Origin: an uncultured Acetatifactor sp. | Lineage (GTDB): Bacteria > Bacillota > Clostridia > Lachnospirales > Lachnospiraceae | Assembly (NCBI GenBank): GCA_910586485.1 | Contig: CAJUIA010000014.1 | Coordinates: 38,914-102,913 of the forward strand | Reading direction: 5' to 3' | DNA: 64,000 nucleotides | Shown: in pieces, positions 33,989 to 42,706 of the stretch | Layout: every line of letters begins with the position of its first letter | Position numbering within the stretch: the stretch's first letter is position 1 | Position numbers and translations under genes: made by a program | The notes under the pieces: model-generated | Databases searched by the model: none | What the model was told of the DNA's origin: nothing | Seen by the model: only the letters and a program-made list of their open reading frames with translations

Positions 33989-35341
33989 ATGCCGGAAGAA
34001 AACGTAATAAAAAGGATACTTCCCCACAGCGTGGAGGCGGAGCAGTCCGTGATCGGCTCCATGATTATGGACAGGGAAGCAATCGTGGCAGCATCCGAGC
34101 TGATTACGGGTGAGGATTTTTATAACAGACAATACGGCATTCTCTATGAGACCATGGTAGAGCTGAACGATGCCGGAAACCCTGTGGATCTGGTGACTCT
34201 GCAAAATAAGCTTAAGGAGAAGGATGTGCCGCCGGAGGTCAGCAGCCTGGAATTTGTCCGGGATTTGATTACCGCAGTGCCTACCTCCGCAAATATAAAG
34301 TATTATGCCAATATTGTAGCGGAAAAAGCTACACTCCGCAGGCTGATCCGCCTGAATGAAGAGATTGCCAACACCTGCTATGCAGGCAGGGAGAGCCTGG
34401 AATACATATTGGAGGACACGGAAAAAAGAGTTTTCCAGCTGTTGCAAAGGCGCAATACGGATGATTTTGTACCGGTGCGCCAGATCGTTATGAACGCCAT
34501 GGACAGAATCGAGATGGCGGCAAAGAATAAGGGAAATGTTACGGGGATACCTACCGGGTTTATTGATCTGGATTATCGGACTGCAGGATTTCAGCCCTCG
34601 GATCTGATCCTGGTGGCGGCCCGTCCTTCTATGGGAAAAACGGCCTTTGAGCTGAATCTGGCTCAGTATATGGCTTTTCGAAAAGATATGACGGTAGCTT
34701 TATTCAGCCTGGAAATGAGCAAGGAACAGCTGGTAAACCGTATGTTTTCTCAGGAGTCCGGTGTAGATGCCCAAAAGCTTCGTACGGGACAGCTGAATGA
34801 CCAGGAGTGGGAACGCCTGATTGAGAGCGCGGGAACCATTGGAAAATCTCATTTGATTATTGACGATACACCCGGCATCAGTATTTCGGAGCTTCGCTCT
34901 AAATGCAGGAAGTACAAGCTGGAGCATAATATGGCGATCGTTATGATAGATTATTTGCAGCTGATGACGGGCGGAGGCAGCAGGACGGAATCCCGACAGC
35001 AGGAGATTTCGGATATATCCCGTTCCCTGAAGGCTTTGGCAAGGGAGTTGAACGTGCCGGTAGTGGCATTGTCCCAGTTGTCCCGTGCAGTGGAGCAGCG
35101 GCCGGACCACAGGCCCATGCTGTCGGATTTAAGAGAGTCCGGAGCCATTGAGCAGGACGCGGACGTGGTGATGTTTTTATACCGGGATGATTATTATAAT
35201 CATGATTCGCCGGAGGCAGGAATTTCCGAGGTGATTATTGCCAAGCAGAGAAACGGCCCCATCGGCACGGTGAAGCTGGCGTGGCTGCCGGAATATACCA
35301 GGTTTGCCAATTTGGAAACAAGAAGGAAGGATGACTTTTAG
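33989..35341 (+). CDS. dnaB: Replicative DNA helicase DnaB
   Basis: A 450-residue hexameric helicase. The N-terminal domain (PHSVEAEQSVIGSMIMD) contacts primase. The RecA-like motor has Walker A in AARPSMGKTAFELNLA near residue 210, Walker B in IVMIDYLQLM near 315, SRSLKALARELNVPVVALSQ, and the arginine-finger region ESGAIEQDADVVMFLYR. It drives fork movement. It is the last gene of the gdpP operon, with a terminator just after. Confidence 0.97.
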   Translation: MPEENVIKRILPHSVEAEQSVIGSMIMDREAIVAASELITGEDFYNRQYGILYETMVELNDAGNPVDLVTLQNKLKEKDVPPEVSSLEFVRDLITAVPTSANIKYYANIVAEKATLRRLIRLNEEIANTCYAGRESLEYILEDTEKRVFQLLQRRNTDDFVPVRQIVMNAMDRIEMAAKNKGNVTGIPTGFIDLDYRTAGFQPSDLILVAARPSMGKTAFELNLAQYMAFRKDMTVALFSLEMSKEQLVNRMFSQESGVDAQKLRTGQLNDQEWERLIESAGTIGKSHLIIDDTPGISISELRSKCRKYKLEHNMAIVMIDYLQLMTGGGSRTESRQQEISDISRSLKALARELNVPVVALSQLSRAVEQRPDHRPMLSDLRESGAIEQDADVVMFLYRDDYYNHDSPEAGISEVIIAKQRNGPIGTVKLAWLPEYTRFANLETRRKDDF

Positions 35342-35353
35342 CATTGCGTTACG

Positions 35354-35387
35354 AAAGAGAATGAGCAAAGGGCTTGTTCTCTTTTTT
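35354..35387 (+). terminator. Terminator after dnaB
   Basis: AAAGAGAA (35354-35361) pairs with TTCTCTTT (35377-35384), ending in a T run; it overlaps the leader of the MerR-type gene. Confidence 0.7.
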
Positions 35388-35406
35388 GTTGGAGAAAGGA
35401 GATATT

Positions 35407-36210
35407 ATGGGAAACTATTTATTTATTTCTGATGCGGCGAAGGCGGTTGAGGTGGAGAGTCATGTGCTGCGATACTGGGAGGAGGAGCTGCACCTTCCAA
35501 TTAAGCGGAATGAGCTGGGACACAGGTACTATACGGATGAAGACGTGGAACGATTCAAGACCATTAAGGGAATGAAAGAGAGGGGATTGCAGTTGAAGGC
35601 GATAAAAATGATTTTAAAGGATGGAAAGCTGGATCTGCTGTCGGGACGGCCGGCGGATCTGAACAAGGCCGTTGAAGAGGCCGCCAGTATCGGGAAGCAA
35701 GGTGTCGGAGAAAGCGGACAAGCTGTGGTAAAGGAACAGACTGCCATAAATGCGCAGACTGCAGGAAGCGGACAAGCTGCAGCAGAAGAACAGGCGGCAG
35801 AAAGCGCTCAGGCTGTGGCGGAGGAACAGACTGCCGGAGACGGACAGGCCATGGCGGATGAACGGACTGCCAAAGTGTTTTCGACCACGGGCATGGACAT
35901 TGTGCAGGCCGGAGGCGGCGGACTGGCTTCCGAGTCTAAAGAAGAAAAATCCAAGAGGCTGCAGTGGCTTCTGCAGCAGCTGATCAGGGAAACCTTACAG
36001 GAAAACAACGAAGAGCTTTGCCGGGAGATTAAGGAAAGCGTGGTGAAGGAGCTGGATTATCAGTTCAGGATGCAGGAAGAGCGTGAAGAGCGCAGAGATA
36101 AAATGCTGCAGGAGAGAGATGAAGAGCATTATAAGAGGATGGACGAGCTTATAAGGAAAAAAGCCGGAAAACGGTTTAGACTGGGGAAAAAAAAGAAGGG
36201 CACCTCATAA
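35407..36210 (+). CDS. MerR-type regulator with an Ala/Gln/Glu repeat and a coiled-coil end
   Basis: A 267-residue protein from ATG 35407 with AAAGGAG upstream. Residues 1-70 are a MerR winged helix (LFISDAAKAVEVESHVLRYW, ELGHRYYTDEDVERFKTI). Residues about 98-155 are a low-complexity repeat of GQAxAEEQTA-like units. The C-terminus (about 175-267) is a charged coiled coil (LQQLIRETLQENNEELCREI, REERRDKMLQERDEEH) ending in a Lys-rich tail. No cysteine sensor is present, so it is not a metal sensor. Its target and ligand are unknown; it may act in chromosome or cell-division control like other dnaB-linked MerR proteins. Confidence 0.78.
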   Translation: MGNYLFISDAAKAVEVESHVLRYWEEELHLPIKRNELGHRYYTDEDVERFKTIKGMKERGLQLKAIKMILKDGKLDLLSGRPADLNKAVEEAASIGKQGVGESGQAVVKEQTAINAQTAGSGQAAAEEQAAESAQAVAEEQTAGDGQAMADERTAKVFSTTGMDIVQAGGGGLASESKEEKSKRLQWLLQQLIRETLQENNEELCREIKESVVKELDYQFRMQEEREERRDKMLQERDEEHYKRMDELIRKKAGKRFRLGKKKKGTS

Positions 36211-36276
36211 TGCTAACGCCACATAAGGAAGTAATCTGAAATTATCAGTGAAATACAACTTTATGGGCATTAGCAT
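36210..36276. repeat. Imperfect inverted repeat at the left edge of the accessory island
   Basis: ATGCTAACGCCACATAA (36210-36226) faces TTATGGGCATTAGCAT (36261-36276). It could be a weak terminator, a protein site or an old element end; a proper T-run terminator follows at 36282. Confidence 0.45.
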
Positions 36277-36281
36277 AGGCA

Positions 36282-36330
36282 AAAGACAGCGCAGAAGGCA
36301 GAAATGCTTTTTTGCGCTGTCTTTCTTCAT
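36282..36330 (+). terminator. Terminator after the MerR-type gene
   Basis: AAAGACAGCGCA (36282-36293) and TGCGCTGTCTTT (36313-36324) pair over 12 bases with a 19-base loop. The T run is short, so strength is uncertain. Confidence 0.7.
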
Positions 36331-36400
36331 CCAAAAAATATTCGCACATTCGTCAAATGAGGATTTCCTTGCTACGATGTAGGCGAAGGAGGTCAGAGAT

Positions 36401-36586
36401 ATGCGAAATCGAAAATACTACATAGCACTTGATGAAAATGAATGGAGAATTATCATCAACAGTCTGAATGAGTTGCGGAACAAGCTGCTTGCGGATGGCA
36501 GGTACACCGATGCTGTTGACGATGTACTGCTCAAAGTAATCGATGCGCCTATCAGGAAATTCAAAATCAGGAAAACGGGCGGTTGA
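36401..36586 (+). CDS. Small mobile-element-associated protein
   Basis: A 61-residue basic protein (YYIALDENEWRIIINSLNEL; KVIDAPIRKFKIRK) with AAGGAGG upstream of ATG 36401. I know similar short genes immediately upstream of tnpV in Clostridia mobile elements, but no function. It ends 4 bases before the tnpV start, so the pair is an operon. It marks the first clearly foreign gene after the dnaB region. Confidence 0.6.
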   Translation: MRNRKYYIALDENEWRIIINSLNELRNKLLADGRYTDAVDDVLLKVIDAPIRKFKIRKTGG

Positions 36587-36590
36587 AATT

Positions 36591-36965
36591 ATGGCAAAGA
36601 GTATATTTGAGCAAATGGGCGGTACTTATTCAAAGGTTGGCGATTATATGCTCCCCGATCTATTGCCGCCCCAAGAAGAAGTTAAGGCAATTGGATTATG
36701 GGGACAGCGACACGCAAGATATCTGAAACAGTATCACAGAATTACATACGCTAATCTTCTGACAAGTGGTAAGCTGAACGGCTACCTTGCCGACATAGAC
36801 AAACAAGCGGGGGATATGTTTTATCGGCTGGCAAAGCAAATGGCAGAGCGTGAAGGCGTAACTGAAGAACTGAAGGCGGAGAACGCTATGCTTTGGATTG
36901 GCAAAATGAACAACATCCGAAACTCTGTGGATGAAATTATCAATTTGGAACTGATATATAAATAA
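36591..36965 (+). CDS. tnpV: TnpV family transposon-encoded protein
   Basis: A 124-residue protein of the TnpV family (PF14198): MAKSIFEQMGGTYSKVGDYM, DLLPPQEEVKAIGLWGQRHA, YLKQYHRITYANLLTSGKL, MAEREGVTEELKAENAMLW and NNIRNSVDEIIN. TnpV is found on Tn4451-like and other integrative elements; it is not required for known transposition reactions. Start ATG 36591 gives the expected length. Its presence about 11 kb from the recombinase suggests either a second element remnant or that the whole 36.4-57.6 kb segment moved together. Confidence 0.85.
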   Translation: MAKSIFEQMGGTYSKVGDYMLPDLLPPQEEVKAIGLWGQRHARYLKQYHRITYANLLTSGKLNGYLADIDKQAGDMFYRLAKQMAEREGVTEELKAENAMLWIGKMNNIRNSVDEIINLELIYK

Positions 36966-36992
36966 TTGCGGCGTATCTGATTATTTATGCAA

Positions 36993-37042
36993 GGCGAAGG
37001 GCAAGGGTTTTTAGGGAGGCGAAGGGCAAGGGTTTTTAGGGA
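36993..37042 (+). repeat. Two perfect 25-base tandem repeats
   Basis: The unit starts GGCGAAGGGCAAGGG and ends TTTTTAGGGA; copies at 36993-37017 and 37018-37042 are identical. They sit directly upstream of a promoter-like pair. Confidence 0.95.
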
Positions 37043-37043
37043 G

Positions 37044-37073
37044 TTGACTTTCCCCTTGGAATGTTGGTATATT
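37044..37073 (+). promoter_or_regulatory. Promoter for the YgjV-type gene
   Basis: TTGACT (37044-37049), 18-base spacer, TATATT (37068-37073), with a leader of about 150 bases downstream. Confidence 0.5.
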
Positions 37074-37133
37074 CACCCTGTCATTTATGCCTGTGATTGG
37101 ACAGGCGAACCACAAGCGACCGTAAATCGTGAA

Positions 37134-37216
37134 CAATGACGCGGACCCCCAGGTTCGGCGTTGTTGCGGCACGAGAAAGGCTGCCCTGCGCTGGATGCGC
37201 GGGGCAGTTTTCTTTT
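37134..37216 (+). promoter_or_regulatory. Structured leader with terminator upstream of the YgjV-type gene
   Basis: Stem 1: CAATGACGC (37134-37142) with GCGTTGTTG (37158-37166), including two G-T pairs, closing an inner GGACC-CCCA-GGTTC hairpin. A terminator follows: CTGCCCTGCGC (37181-37191) with GCGCGGGGCAG (37197-37207), then TTTTCTTTT. The gene's GGGAGG ribosome site comes immediately after. A cis-acting RNA switch or attenuator is plausible; no known riboswitch class was recognised. Confidence 0.5.
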
Positions 37217-37228
37217 GGGAGGCAAGTT

Positions 37229-37735
37229 ATGGATACGGTCATTGTTGGGAATGTCATTTCTTTTCTCGGCGCGAGCCTTATGGTAGTCGCCGGCTTTCTG
37301 AAAAAGCGGGACACGATCTTGACGGTGCAGTGTGCGCAGTTTGGGCTGATGGGACTGGCGAATTGCGTCTTGGGTGGATTTACGGGGGCAATCTCGTCAC
37401 TGGTGAGCATTGTTCGGAATCTGGTCAGCAAAAAGCGGGTGCTGGGCGTTCCACTGAAGCTGGCTTTTATCGCCCTTCAAACCGCCCTGTCGCTGGGAGT
37501 CGGCGCACGGGGCTGGATCGATTGGCTCCCCGTGGCATCCGCCTGCCTTTACACATGGATGATCGACGCGCGAAGCCCCGTTCGGCTTAAAATCGCCCTT
37601 ATCCTTGCCCAGGTGTTTTGGGTGGCCTATGACCTGACGATTTTGAATTATGTAGCCTTTTGCTTCGACATTTTCACGATCATGGCCAACCTGCTGGGCA
37701 TTTTGCGGCTGAGGAGGCGTAAGCCTGAACAATGA
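37229..37735 (+). CDS. YgjV-family inner membrane protein
   Basis: A 168-residue membrane protein with about six helices, matching the Imp-YgjV family (PF10688): VIVGNVISFLGASLMVVAGF, KKRDTILTVQCAQFGLMGLA, FTGAISSLVSIVRNLVSKK. The C-terminal half repeats the fold (LAQVFWVAYDLTILNYVAF). ATG 37229 follows TTGGGAGGCAAG. Function of the family is unknown. It is controlled by an unusual structured leader with a terminator. Confidence 0.8.
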   Translation: MDTVIVGNVISFLGASLMVVAGFLKKRDTILTVQCAQFGLMGLANCVLGGFTGAISSLVSIVRNLVSKKRVLGVPLKLAFIALQTALSLGVGARGWIDWLPVASACLYTWMIDARSPVRLKIALILAQVFWVAYDLTILNYVAFCFDIFTIMANLLGILRLRRRKPEQ

Positions 37736-37809
37736 ATTGGCAAAGTGCTTGACAGCAAGCGTGATGTCTCCGGGCCTCTGAACGAGGAGGAGATTCTTTC
37801 TGTCCTACA

Positions 37810-39003
37810 TCAATGAGCCACACAAAACGCTTTTCGATATTCCCCGGGCGTCTGCGGTGTGTATTTCCGAAATACTCTTGTGAAATGGCTCTGCGAAGAA
37901 AATCCGAGATATTTCCCGATTTCACAAATGGAAATTTTCGAATAGCAGAGCAGTTTCTTTGCCTCCTTAATTTTCGTCTGAAGAATGAAATCGTTTACTG
38001 TCATTCCGGTTTCGGCCTTGAACCTCTCCGTCAGACGGGAGCGACTGATACCAACCTCTTTGGCAATCACATCAATCGTAATCGCTTCGGACAGATGGTT
38101 CTGCACATAACGGGCAATTTGGAGTGAAAGGGCTGTGGGGTGCGGTATGACACGGACATTCTGAACACGCTCCGCGTAATCCAAAATCATCCGGTACTGG
38201 AGCGCGGTAATCGCTGCGGGGGACTTCAGCAGTTCACATTGCTGGATATATCCGTCGCTCAGGAAAAAGGCAGTCTTCCTGTCAAGCCCCCCCTCGATTG
38301 CAGCTCTGGACGCCAGCGCCGCGCTGACGATAAAAATATTTTTATGTTGGCGCAACTGGTCTGCCGACATGATTCCGGAACGGATAGCCGGAGCGGACGA
38401 CGCCCATGTCTGAAATGCGGCGACGTCACCATGGCGGATCATATCCATCAACTGCTTTTCAACGGCATAAGAGGTATACAGATCCAACTGTATCCCGTCT
38501 TCGGGATAACGGGCCCGGATTTTTCTGCTTATTTCCGAAAGGGGAAGCTCCGGCATGGACAGCATGAGTTCTTCCAGACGGACTCTCTCATGGTTCAACA
38601 CAAAATTGACTGTGCAAAGCATTTGCAGAATGCTGTCAAGCGGCATCCGCACAATATTCTGCATCGCGTCCACAAACAAATTGATTTTATCAGAAGGTAC
38701 TTTAGCGGCTAACGCCTGTGCCCTGAGCTCCCGCTGTGTACTTTCCACCTGGCGCGTAGGTCCAATGACCAGCTTATACGGCGGTGCATTGACAATGCCA
38801 TAATAGTCAAAAAATGTTGTGACATAATAGCCGACATGAGATTCAATTGCCCAAATATCCTGCCGGAACGCATCCATGGGGTCTGTGGGAAGGTCCACAA
38901 GGGCGTAATGGAAGGCTAATTCCCCATCCTGATACAGCCGGAGTGGAATGCCTGACAGGTTCCCGATCGTAGTGCAGAGATACAGAAGATCTTCTCGTTT
39001 CAT
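37810..39003 (-). CDS. AraC-family transcriptional regulator
   Basis: A 397-residue protein with a long N-terminal sensor region (about 1-285, unrecognised) and a C-terminal AraC double helix-turn-helix (IDVIAKEVGISRSRLTERFK at about 315-335; ICEIGKYLGFSSQSHFTRVF, KYTPQTPGEYR near the end). It is transcribed away from the GH3-symporter-GH43-GH78 cluster, separated by about 120 bases, so it probably activates that cluster in response to a plant-glycan sugar. Start ATG at 39003. Confidence 0.88.
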   Translation of the reverse strand: MKREDLLYLCTTIGNLSGIPLRLYQDGELAFHYALVDLPTDPMDAFRQDIWAIESHVGYYVTTFFDYYGIVNAPPYKLVIGPTRQVESTQRELRAQALAAKVPSDKINLFVDAMQNIVRMPLDSILQMLCTVNFVLNHERVRLEELMLSMPELPLSEISRKIRARYPEDGIQLDLYTSYAVEKQLMDMIRHGDVAAFQTWASSAPAIRSGIMSADQLRQHKNIFIVSAALASRAAIEGGLDRKTAFFLSDGYIQQCELLKSPAAITALQYRMILDYAERVQNVRVIPHPTALSLQIARYVQNHLSEAITIDVIAKEVGISRSRLTERFKAETGMTVNDFILQTKIKEAKKLLCYSKISICEIGKYLGFSSQSHFTRVFRKYTPQTPGEYRKAFCVAH

Positions 39004-39124
39004 GCCTGATTTTCCTCCCTCCCATCTTTGGGCTGATTATATCAAAAATAAGCTGATAGTGCAATACCATGGGCGGCCGTTTCTATATAATTAAGGTATC
39101 ATTCTATTGCGGAGGGTGGAGACA

Positions 39125-41257
39125 ATGCTGTATATTGACTTGATTGCAAAACTGACGGACGAGGAAAAGGCCGCGCTGGTTTCCGGCACAGATTTTATGT
39201 ATACCAATCCGATCCCAAGGCTGGGCATCCCGTCGCTCTGCATGGCAGACGGCCCCCACGGGCTGCGCAAGCAGACGGAAAATGCGGACAACGGCGTGGC
39301 TGCGTCTGTTCCCGCTACCGCATTCCCCACGGCGGCCGCGACGGCATCCAGCTGGAACCCGGAAATGACGCGGCGGATGGGGAAAGCCATTGCCAGGGAG
39401 TGCCGAAGCAACGGCATCCACGTTCTGCTGGGACCCGGCGTCAACATCAAGCGCAATCCCCTGTGCGGCAGAAATTTTGAATATTTTTCGGAGGATCCGC
39501 TGCTTGCTTCCGAAATGGCCATCGGGGAGGTCGAGGGGATACAGTCCGAGGGCGTTGGCGCATGTCTGAAGCATTTCGCATTAAACAACAGCGAAAATTA
39601 CCGTTTTATGGGAAATTCCGTTGTCAGTGAAAAGGCAATGCGGCGCATTTATTTGAAGGTGTTTGAGCGTGTGGTCAAAAGGGCAATGCCTGTTTCCGTC
39701 ATGTGCGCTTATAACCAGATCAACGGAACCTACTGTTCGGAAAACAGGTGGCTTTTGACAGATATACTGCGCACGGAATGGGGCTATGGAGGGCTGGTCA
39801 TGACCGACTGGGGCGCGATGAAGCATCGGGTTAGAAGTCTTCGGGCAGGTCTTGACCTGGAGATGCCGGGAGATACCGCAATCTGCCGCAGACAGATTCT
39901 CGACGGACTTAGGGACGGCAGCCTGCCAACGGACGATCTGGATGCGGCCTGCCGGAACGTGCTGCGCCTTTTGGATACCTGCTATCAGCCTGAAAAATCG
40001 GAGCCTGCCGATTTCGACGCGCACCATGCGCTTGCCGCCGAGATTGCCGCGGACAGCGCGGTACTTATGAAAAATGACGGAATTCTTCCGCTGTCCGGCC
40101 AGGAAAAGCTTCACATCTGCGGTCCGATGTTTGCGCATATGCGTTATCAGGGAGCGGGGAGCTCCATGATCAACCCGGCGCGGCTGACAACGCCGAAGGA
40201 TGCGTTTGCGTCCCATAGGGTTCCTCAAAATCCTCTGGAGGAAAGCGACACGATACTGATTTTCGCAGGCCTGACCGATGAATACGAAAGTGAGGGCTGT
40301 GACCGGGAAAGCATGAAGCTTCCGGAGGATCAGCTTGGGCTGATTGATGAAATGTGCGCCACAGGAAAGCCGGTTGTCCTGGTTCTGTTTGGGGGATCCC
40401 CTGTGGAGCTTCCGTTTTGCGATAAGGTCAGCGCGATCCTGAACATGTATCTTCCTGGACAAAACGGGGGAACAGCGGCCTGGCAGCTTCTGTTTGGCGA
40501 GAAGAATCCGTCCGGGCGGCTGGCAGAGACATGGCCCGTCTGCTATGAGGATGTGCCCGGACATGAATCCTTTGGAAAAGGGGTTAACGAAATCTACCGG
40601 GAGGGCTGCGAGGTGGGATACCGGTATTATGACGCGCATTCCATCCCTGTCCGCTTCCCCTTTGGACATGGGCTCAGCTATACGACCTTTCTTCATTCCG
40701 ACTGGACGGAGGAGGACGGTGTTTACCGGCAGAAAATTACCAATACCGGAAGCCGGTATGGGGGCGAGGTCGCCGCACTGTGGCTGGAGGGAGAATTGAG
40801 GGGATTTCAAAAGGTGTATCTTGAGCCGGGCGAAACGGCGGAGGTGGAGATCCGGCCGGAGGGGCAGGATCAGATTTCTTATTCGGACGAACTGACGATT
40901 CCGCCCGACCCGCCGGGACTGCCCATTACCCTGAACTCCAAGTTTACGGATTTGAACCAGACCCGGATGGGACGCATCCTGTACCGGATCGTGACCGGCG
41001 TGGCGGAAAGAGAAATGCGCGCGGCTTTGAAGCTGCCGCAGGGGCAGGAACGGGATAATCGGATCAAAGGCGCGCAGTTCATGCGCAGAGTGATGGATTC
41101 CAATTCTATCATCAGTATGTCCATGTGCTCGGGAAAATCCTGCCCTTACCCTGTTGCCGTTGGTTTTGTGGAACTGGCGAACGGCCATTTGTGGAAGGGT
41201 ATCCGGTCGTGCCTGACATCGGTGAAAGCCCCGAAGTTGCCGAAGGAGGAAAAATAA
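39125..41257 (+). CDS. GH3 family glycosidase (beta-glucosidase/xylosidase-like), cytoplasmic
   Basis: A 710-residue enzyme with no signal peptide. Domain 1 (about 1-290) has ADGPHGLR, GPGVNIKRNPLCGRNFEYFS, the KH motif in ACLKHFALNN and the nucleophile in GLVMTDWGAM (Asp228). The second alpha/beta domain is at about 300-520 and a fibronectin III-like domain at about 545-620 (KITNTGSRYGGEVAALWLEG). About 80 extra residues at the C-terminus are of unknown use. It trims beta-linked glucose, xylose or similar from imported oligosaccharides. It is directly coupled to the symporter gene (stop 41257, start 41258). Confidence 0.9.
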   Translation: MLYIDLIAKLTDEEKAALVSGTDFMYTNPIPRLGIPSLCMADGPHGLRKQTENADNGVAASVPATAFPTAAATASSWNPEMTRRMGKAIARECRSNGIHVLLGPGVNIKRNPLCGRNFEYFSEDPLLASEMAIGEVEGIQSEGVGACLKHFALNNSENYRFMGNSVVSEKAMRRIYLKVFERVVKRAMPVSVMCAYNQINGTYCSENRWLLTDILRTEWGYGGLVMTDWGAMKHRVRSLRAGLDLEMPGDTAICRRQILDGLRDGSLPTDDLDAACRNVLRLLDTCYQPEKSEPADFDAHHALAAEIAADSAVLMKNDGILPLSGQEKLHICGPMFAHMRYQGAGSSMINPARLTTPKDAFASHRVPQNPLEESDTILIFAGLTDEYESEGCDRESMKLPEDQLGLIDEMCATGKPVVLVLFGGSPVELPFCDKVSAILNMYLPGQNGGTAAWQLLFGEKNPSGRLAETWPVCYEDVPGHESFGKGVNEIYREGCEVGYRYYDAHSIPVRFPFGHGLSYTTFLHSDWTEEDGVYRQKITNTGSRYGGEVAALWLEGELRGFQKVYLEPGETAEVEIRPEGQDQISYSDELTIPPDPPGLPITLNSKFTDLNQTRMGRILYRIVTGVAEREMRAALKLPQGQERDNRIKGAQFMRRVMDSNSIISMSMCSGKSCPYPVAVGFVELANGHLWKGIRSCLTSVKAPKLPKEEK

Positions 41258-42706
41258 ATGAAAACTGTCCGTCTGCCTGAAACCAGAATACATACGGAAA
41301 AGGTCACCCGCAGCGAGAAATGGCTGGGTTACCTCGCAGGCCCTGCCGGGGCGCTCCTGCTGAACGCTGTCCTTGCATCTTATCTGAACGTCTATTATAC
41401 GGATGTGCTGAAGCTGACAGGCGTGTGGGGAGGCGCTTTTCTGACGGTATTTCCAATCGTCTCAAAGATTATTGACGCTGTTACGAATGTGATCATGGGG
41501 CAGATCATTGACCGCACCAGAACCAAAGAGGGGAAAGCCCGGCCATGGATTTTGCTTTCCGCCATGTTGCTGCCCATTACCGGGATCCTTCTTTTCCTGG
41601 TGCCGGAGGCAGGCGAGACCGTGCAGGTTATCTGGGTGATGCTGAGCTATAATCTGTTCTATTCCATCGCCTTTACCATCTACAATATGAGCCACACCCT
41701 GATGGTGCCGCTCTCCACCAGGAACACCACGGAGCGGGGAGGCCTATCCGTATTTAACAATATCTCGGCGGTCATGATTTCCGGCATCATCGTCGCGCTC
41801 CTTTTCCCGATGCTTGTGCTTCCGATGCTGGGAGCGGATAAAAGCGCCTGGATCAAAGCGATGAGTGTTGTTACAATCCTGGTTTTGCCGCTGACGCTTT
41901 TGGAGTATTTCTTCACCAAGGAACGGGTGACGGCGGAATCGGATGCTCAGGGGGAAACACAGAAGCGTAGCATCAGAGAACAGCTGTCTGTTGTGCTGCA
42001 TGATAAATACTGGGTGCTTATCATGGTTTACTATTTCGTCTACACCATTGGATGCTGCCTTAAGAATTCCTCGCTTGTATATTATTGCAATTATGTCCTT
42101 GGGACATATAACGACGGCGTGACGCAGACCATGGTTTCCGTGATTGGCGGGATTCCCATGGGGATCAGTATTTTTGCCGTTTGGCCCCTTGCCAAAAGAT
42201 TCGGGAAGCGAAACCTGACGGCCGCGGGCTTTGTCCTGTATGCCATCGGCGGGATCGTGTGCTGCCTTGCCCCCGGCAATATGGCCGTCGTGCTGGTCGG
42301 GCAGTTCATCAAAAATATAGGCGGGCTTCCCTGCGCCTATGTATTTGCGGCGCTTTTGGCGGATGTCCTGGATCACATTGAGTGGAAATCCCATTTTCGC
42401 TGCGATGGGATATCCACTTCCGTTTACAACGTGATGACAACGATCTGCTACGGCCTTGGAAGCGGTATTTTCAATTTCAGCCTTGCGAAAGCAGGGTATC
42501 AGGCGCCCGAATTTATTGCGGCAACGGGTGAAACCATCGGCTATGCCCAGAATGCCGCTACGCAATGGATTCTGACATTTTTCTTTGTCGGGTTGGAGAT
42601 TATTACGGCGGTTATCCTGATCCTTCTCCTGTCAAAGCTGGATGTGGAGAAACACATTGACAGGGAGCAGGCGGAGATCAAGAAAAGAAAAGAGGGGGAT
42701 CTGTGA
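41258..42706 (+). CDS. GPH-family sugar-cation symporter (MelB type)
   Basis: A 482-residue membrane protein with 12 predicted helices. The family motif GQIIDRTRTKEGKARPWIL sits after helix 2, and DKYWVLIMVYYFVYTIG marks the start of the second half. It imports glycosides with Na+ or H+ (family knowledge); substrate unresolved. It begins one base after the GH3 gene and its stop TGATG overlaps the start of the GH43-like gene, so the cluster is a translationally coupled operon. Confidence 0.9.
   Translation: MKTVRLPETRIHTEKVTRSEKWLGYLAGPAGALLLNAVLASYLNVYYTDVLKLTGVWGGAFLTVFPIVSKIIDAVTNVIMGQIIDRTRTKEGKARPWILLSAMLLPITGILLFLVPEAGETVQVIWVMLSYNLFYSIAFTIYNMSHTLMVPLSTRNTTERGGLSVFNNISAVMISGIIVALLFPMLVLPMLGADKSAWIKAMSVVTILVLPLTLLEYFFTKERVTAESDAQGETQKRSIREQLSVVLHDKYWVLIMVYYFVYTIGCCLKNSSLVYYCNYVLGTYNDGVTQTMVSVIGGIPMGISIFAVWPLAKRFGKRNLTAAGFVLYAIGGIVCCLAPGNMAVVLVGQFIKNIGGLPCAYVFAALLADVLDHIEWKSHFRCDGISTSVYNVMTTICYGLGSGIFNFSLAKAGYQAPEFIAATGETIGYAQNAATQWILTFFFVGLEIITAVILILLLSKLDVEKHIDREQAEIKKRKEGDL

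Noticed and set aside
36993..37042. CRISPR array
   Set aside because: Only two directly adjacent repeats with no spacers; no cas genes anywhere in the window.
37736..37809. Short frame after the YgjV gene (KVLDSKRDVSGPLNEEEILS)
   Set aside because: No start codon in frame and only about 25 codons; perhaps a relic, but too short to assign.
39581..41293. 570-codon minus-strand frame opposite the GH3 gene
   Set aside because: The plus strand encodes a complete GH3 enzyme; the antisense chain is Arg/His/Pro-rich without domain features.
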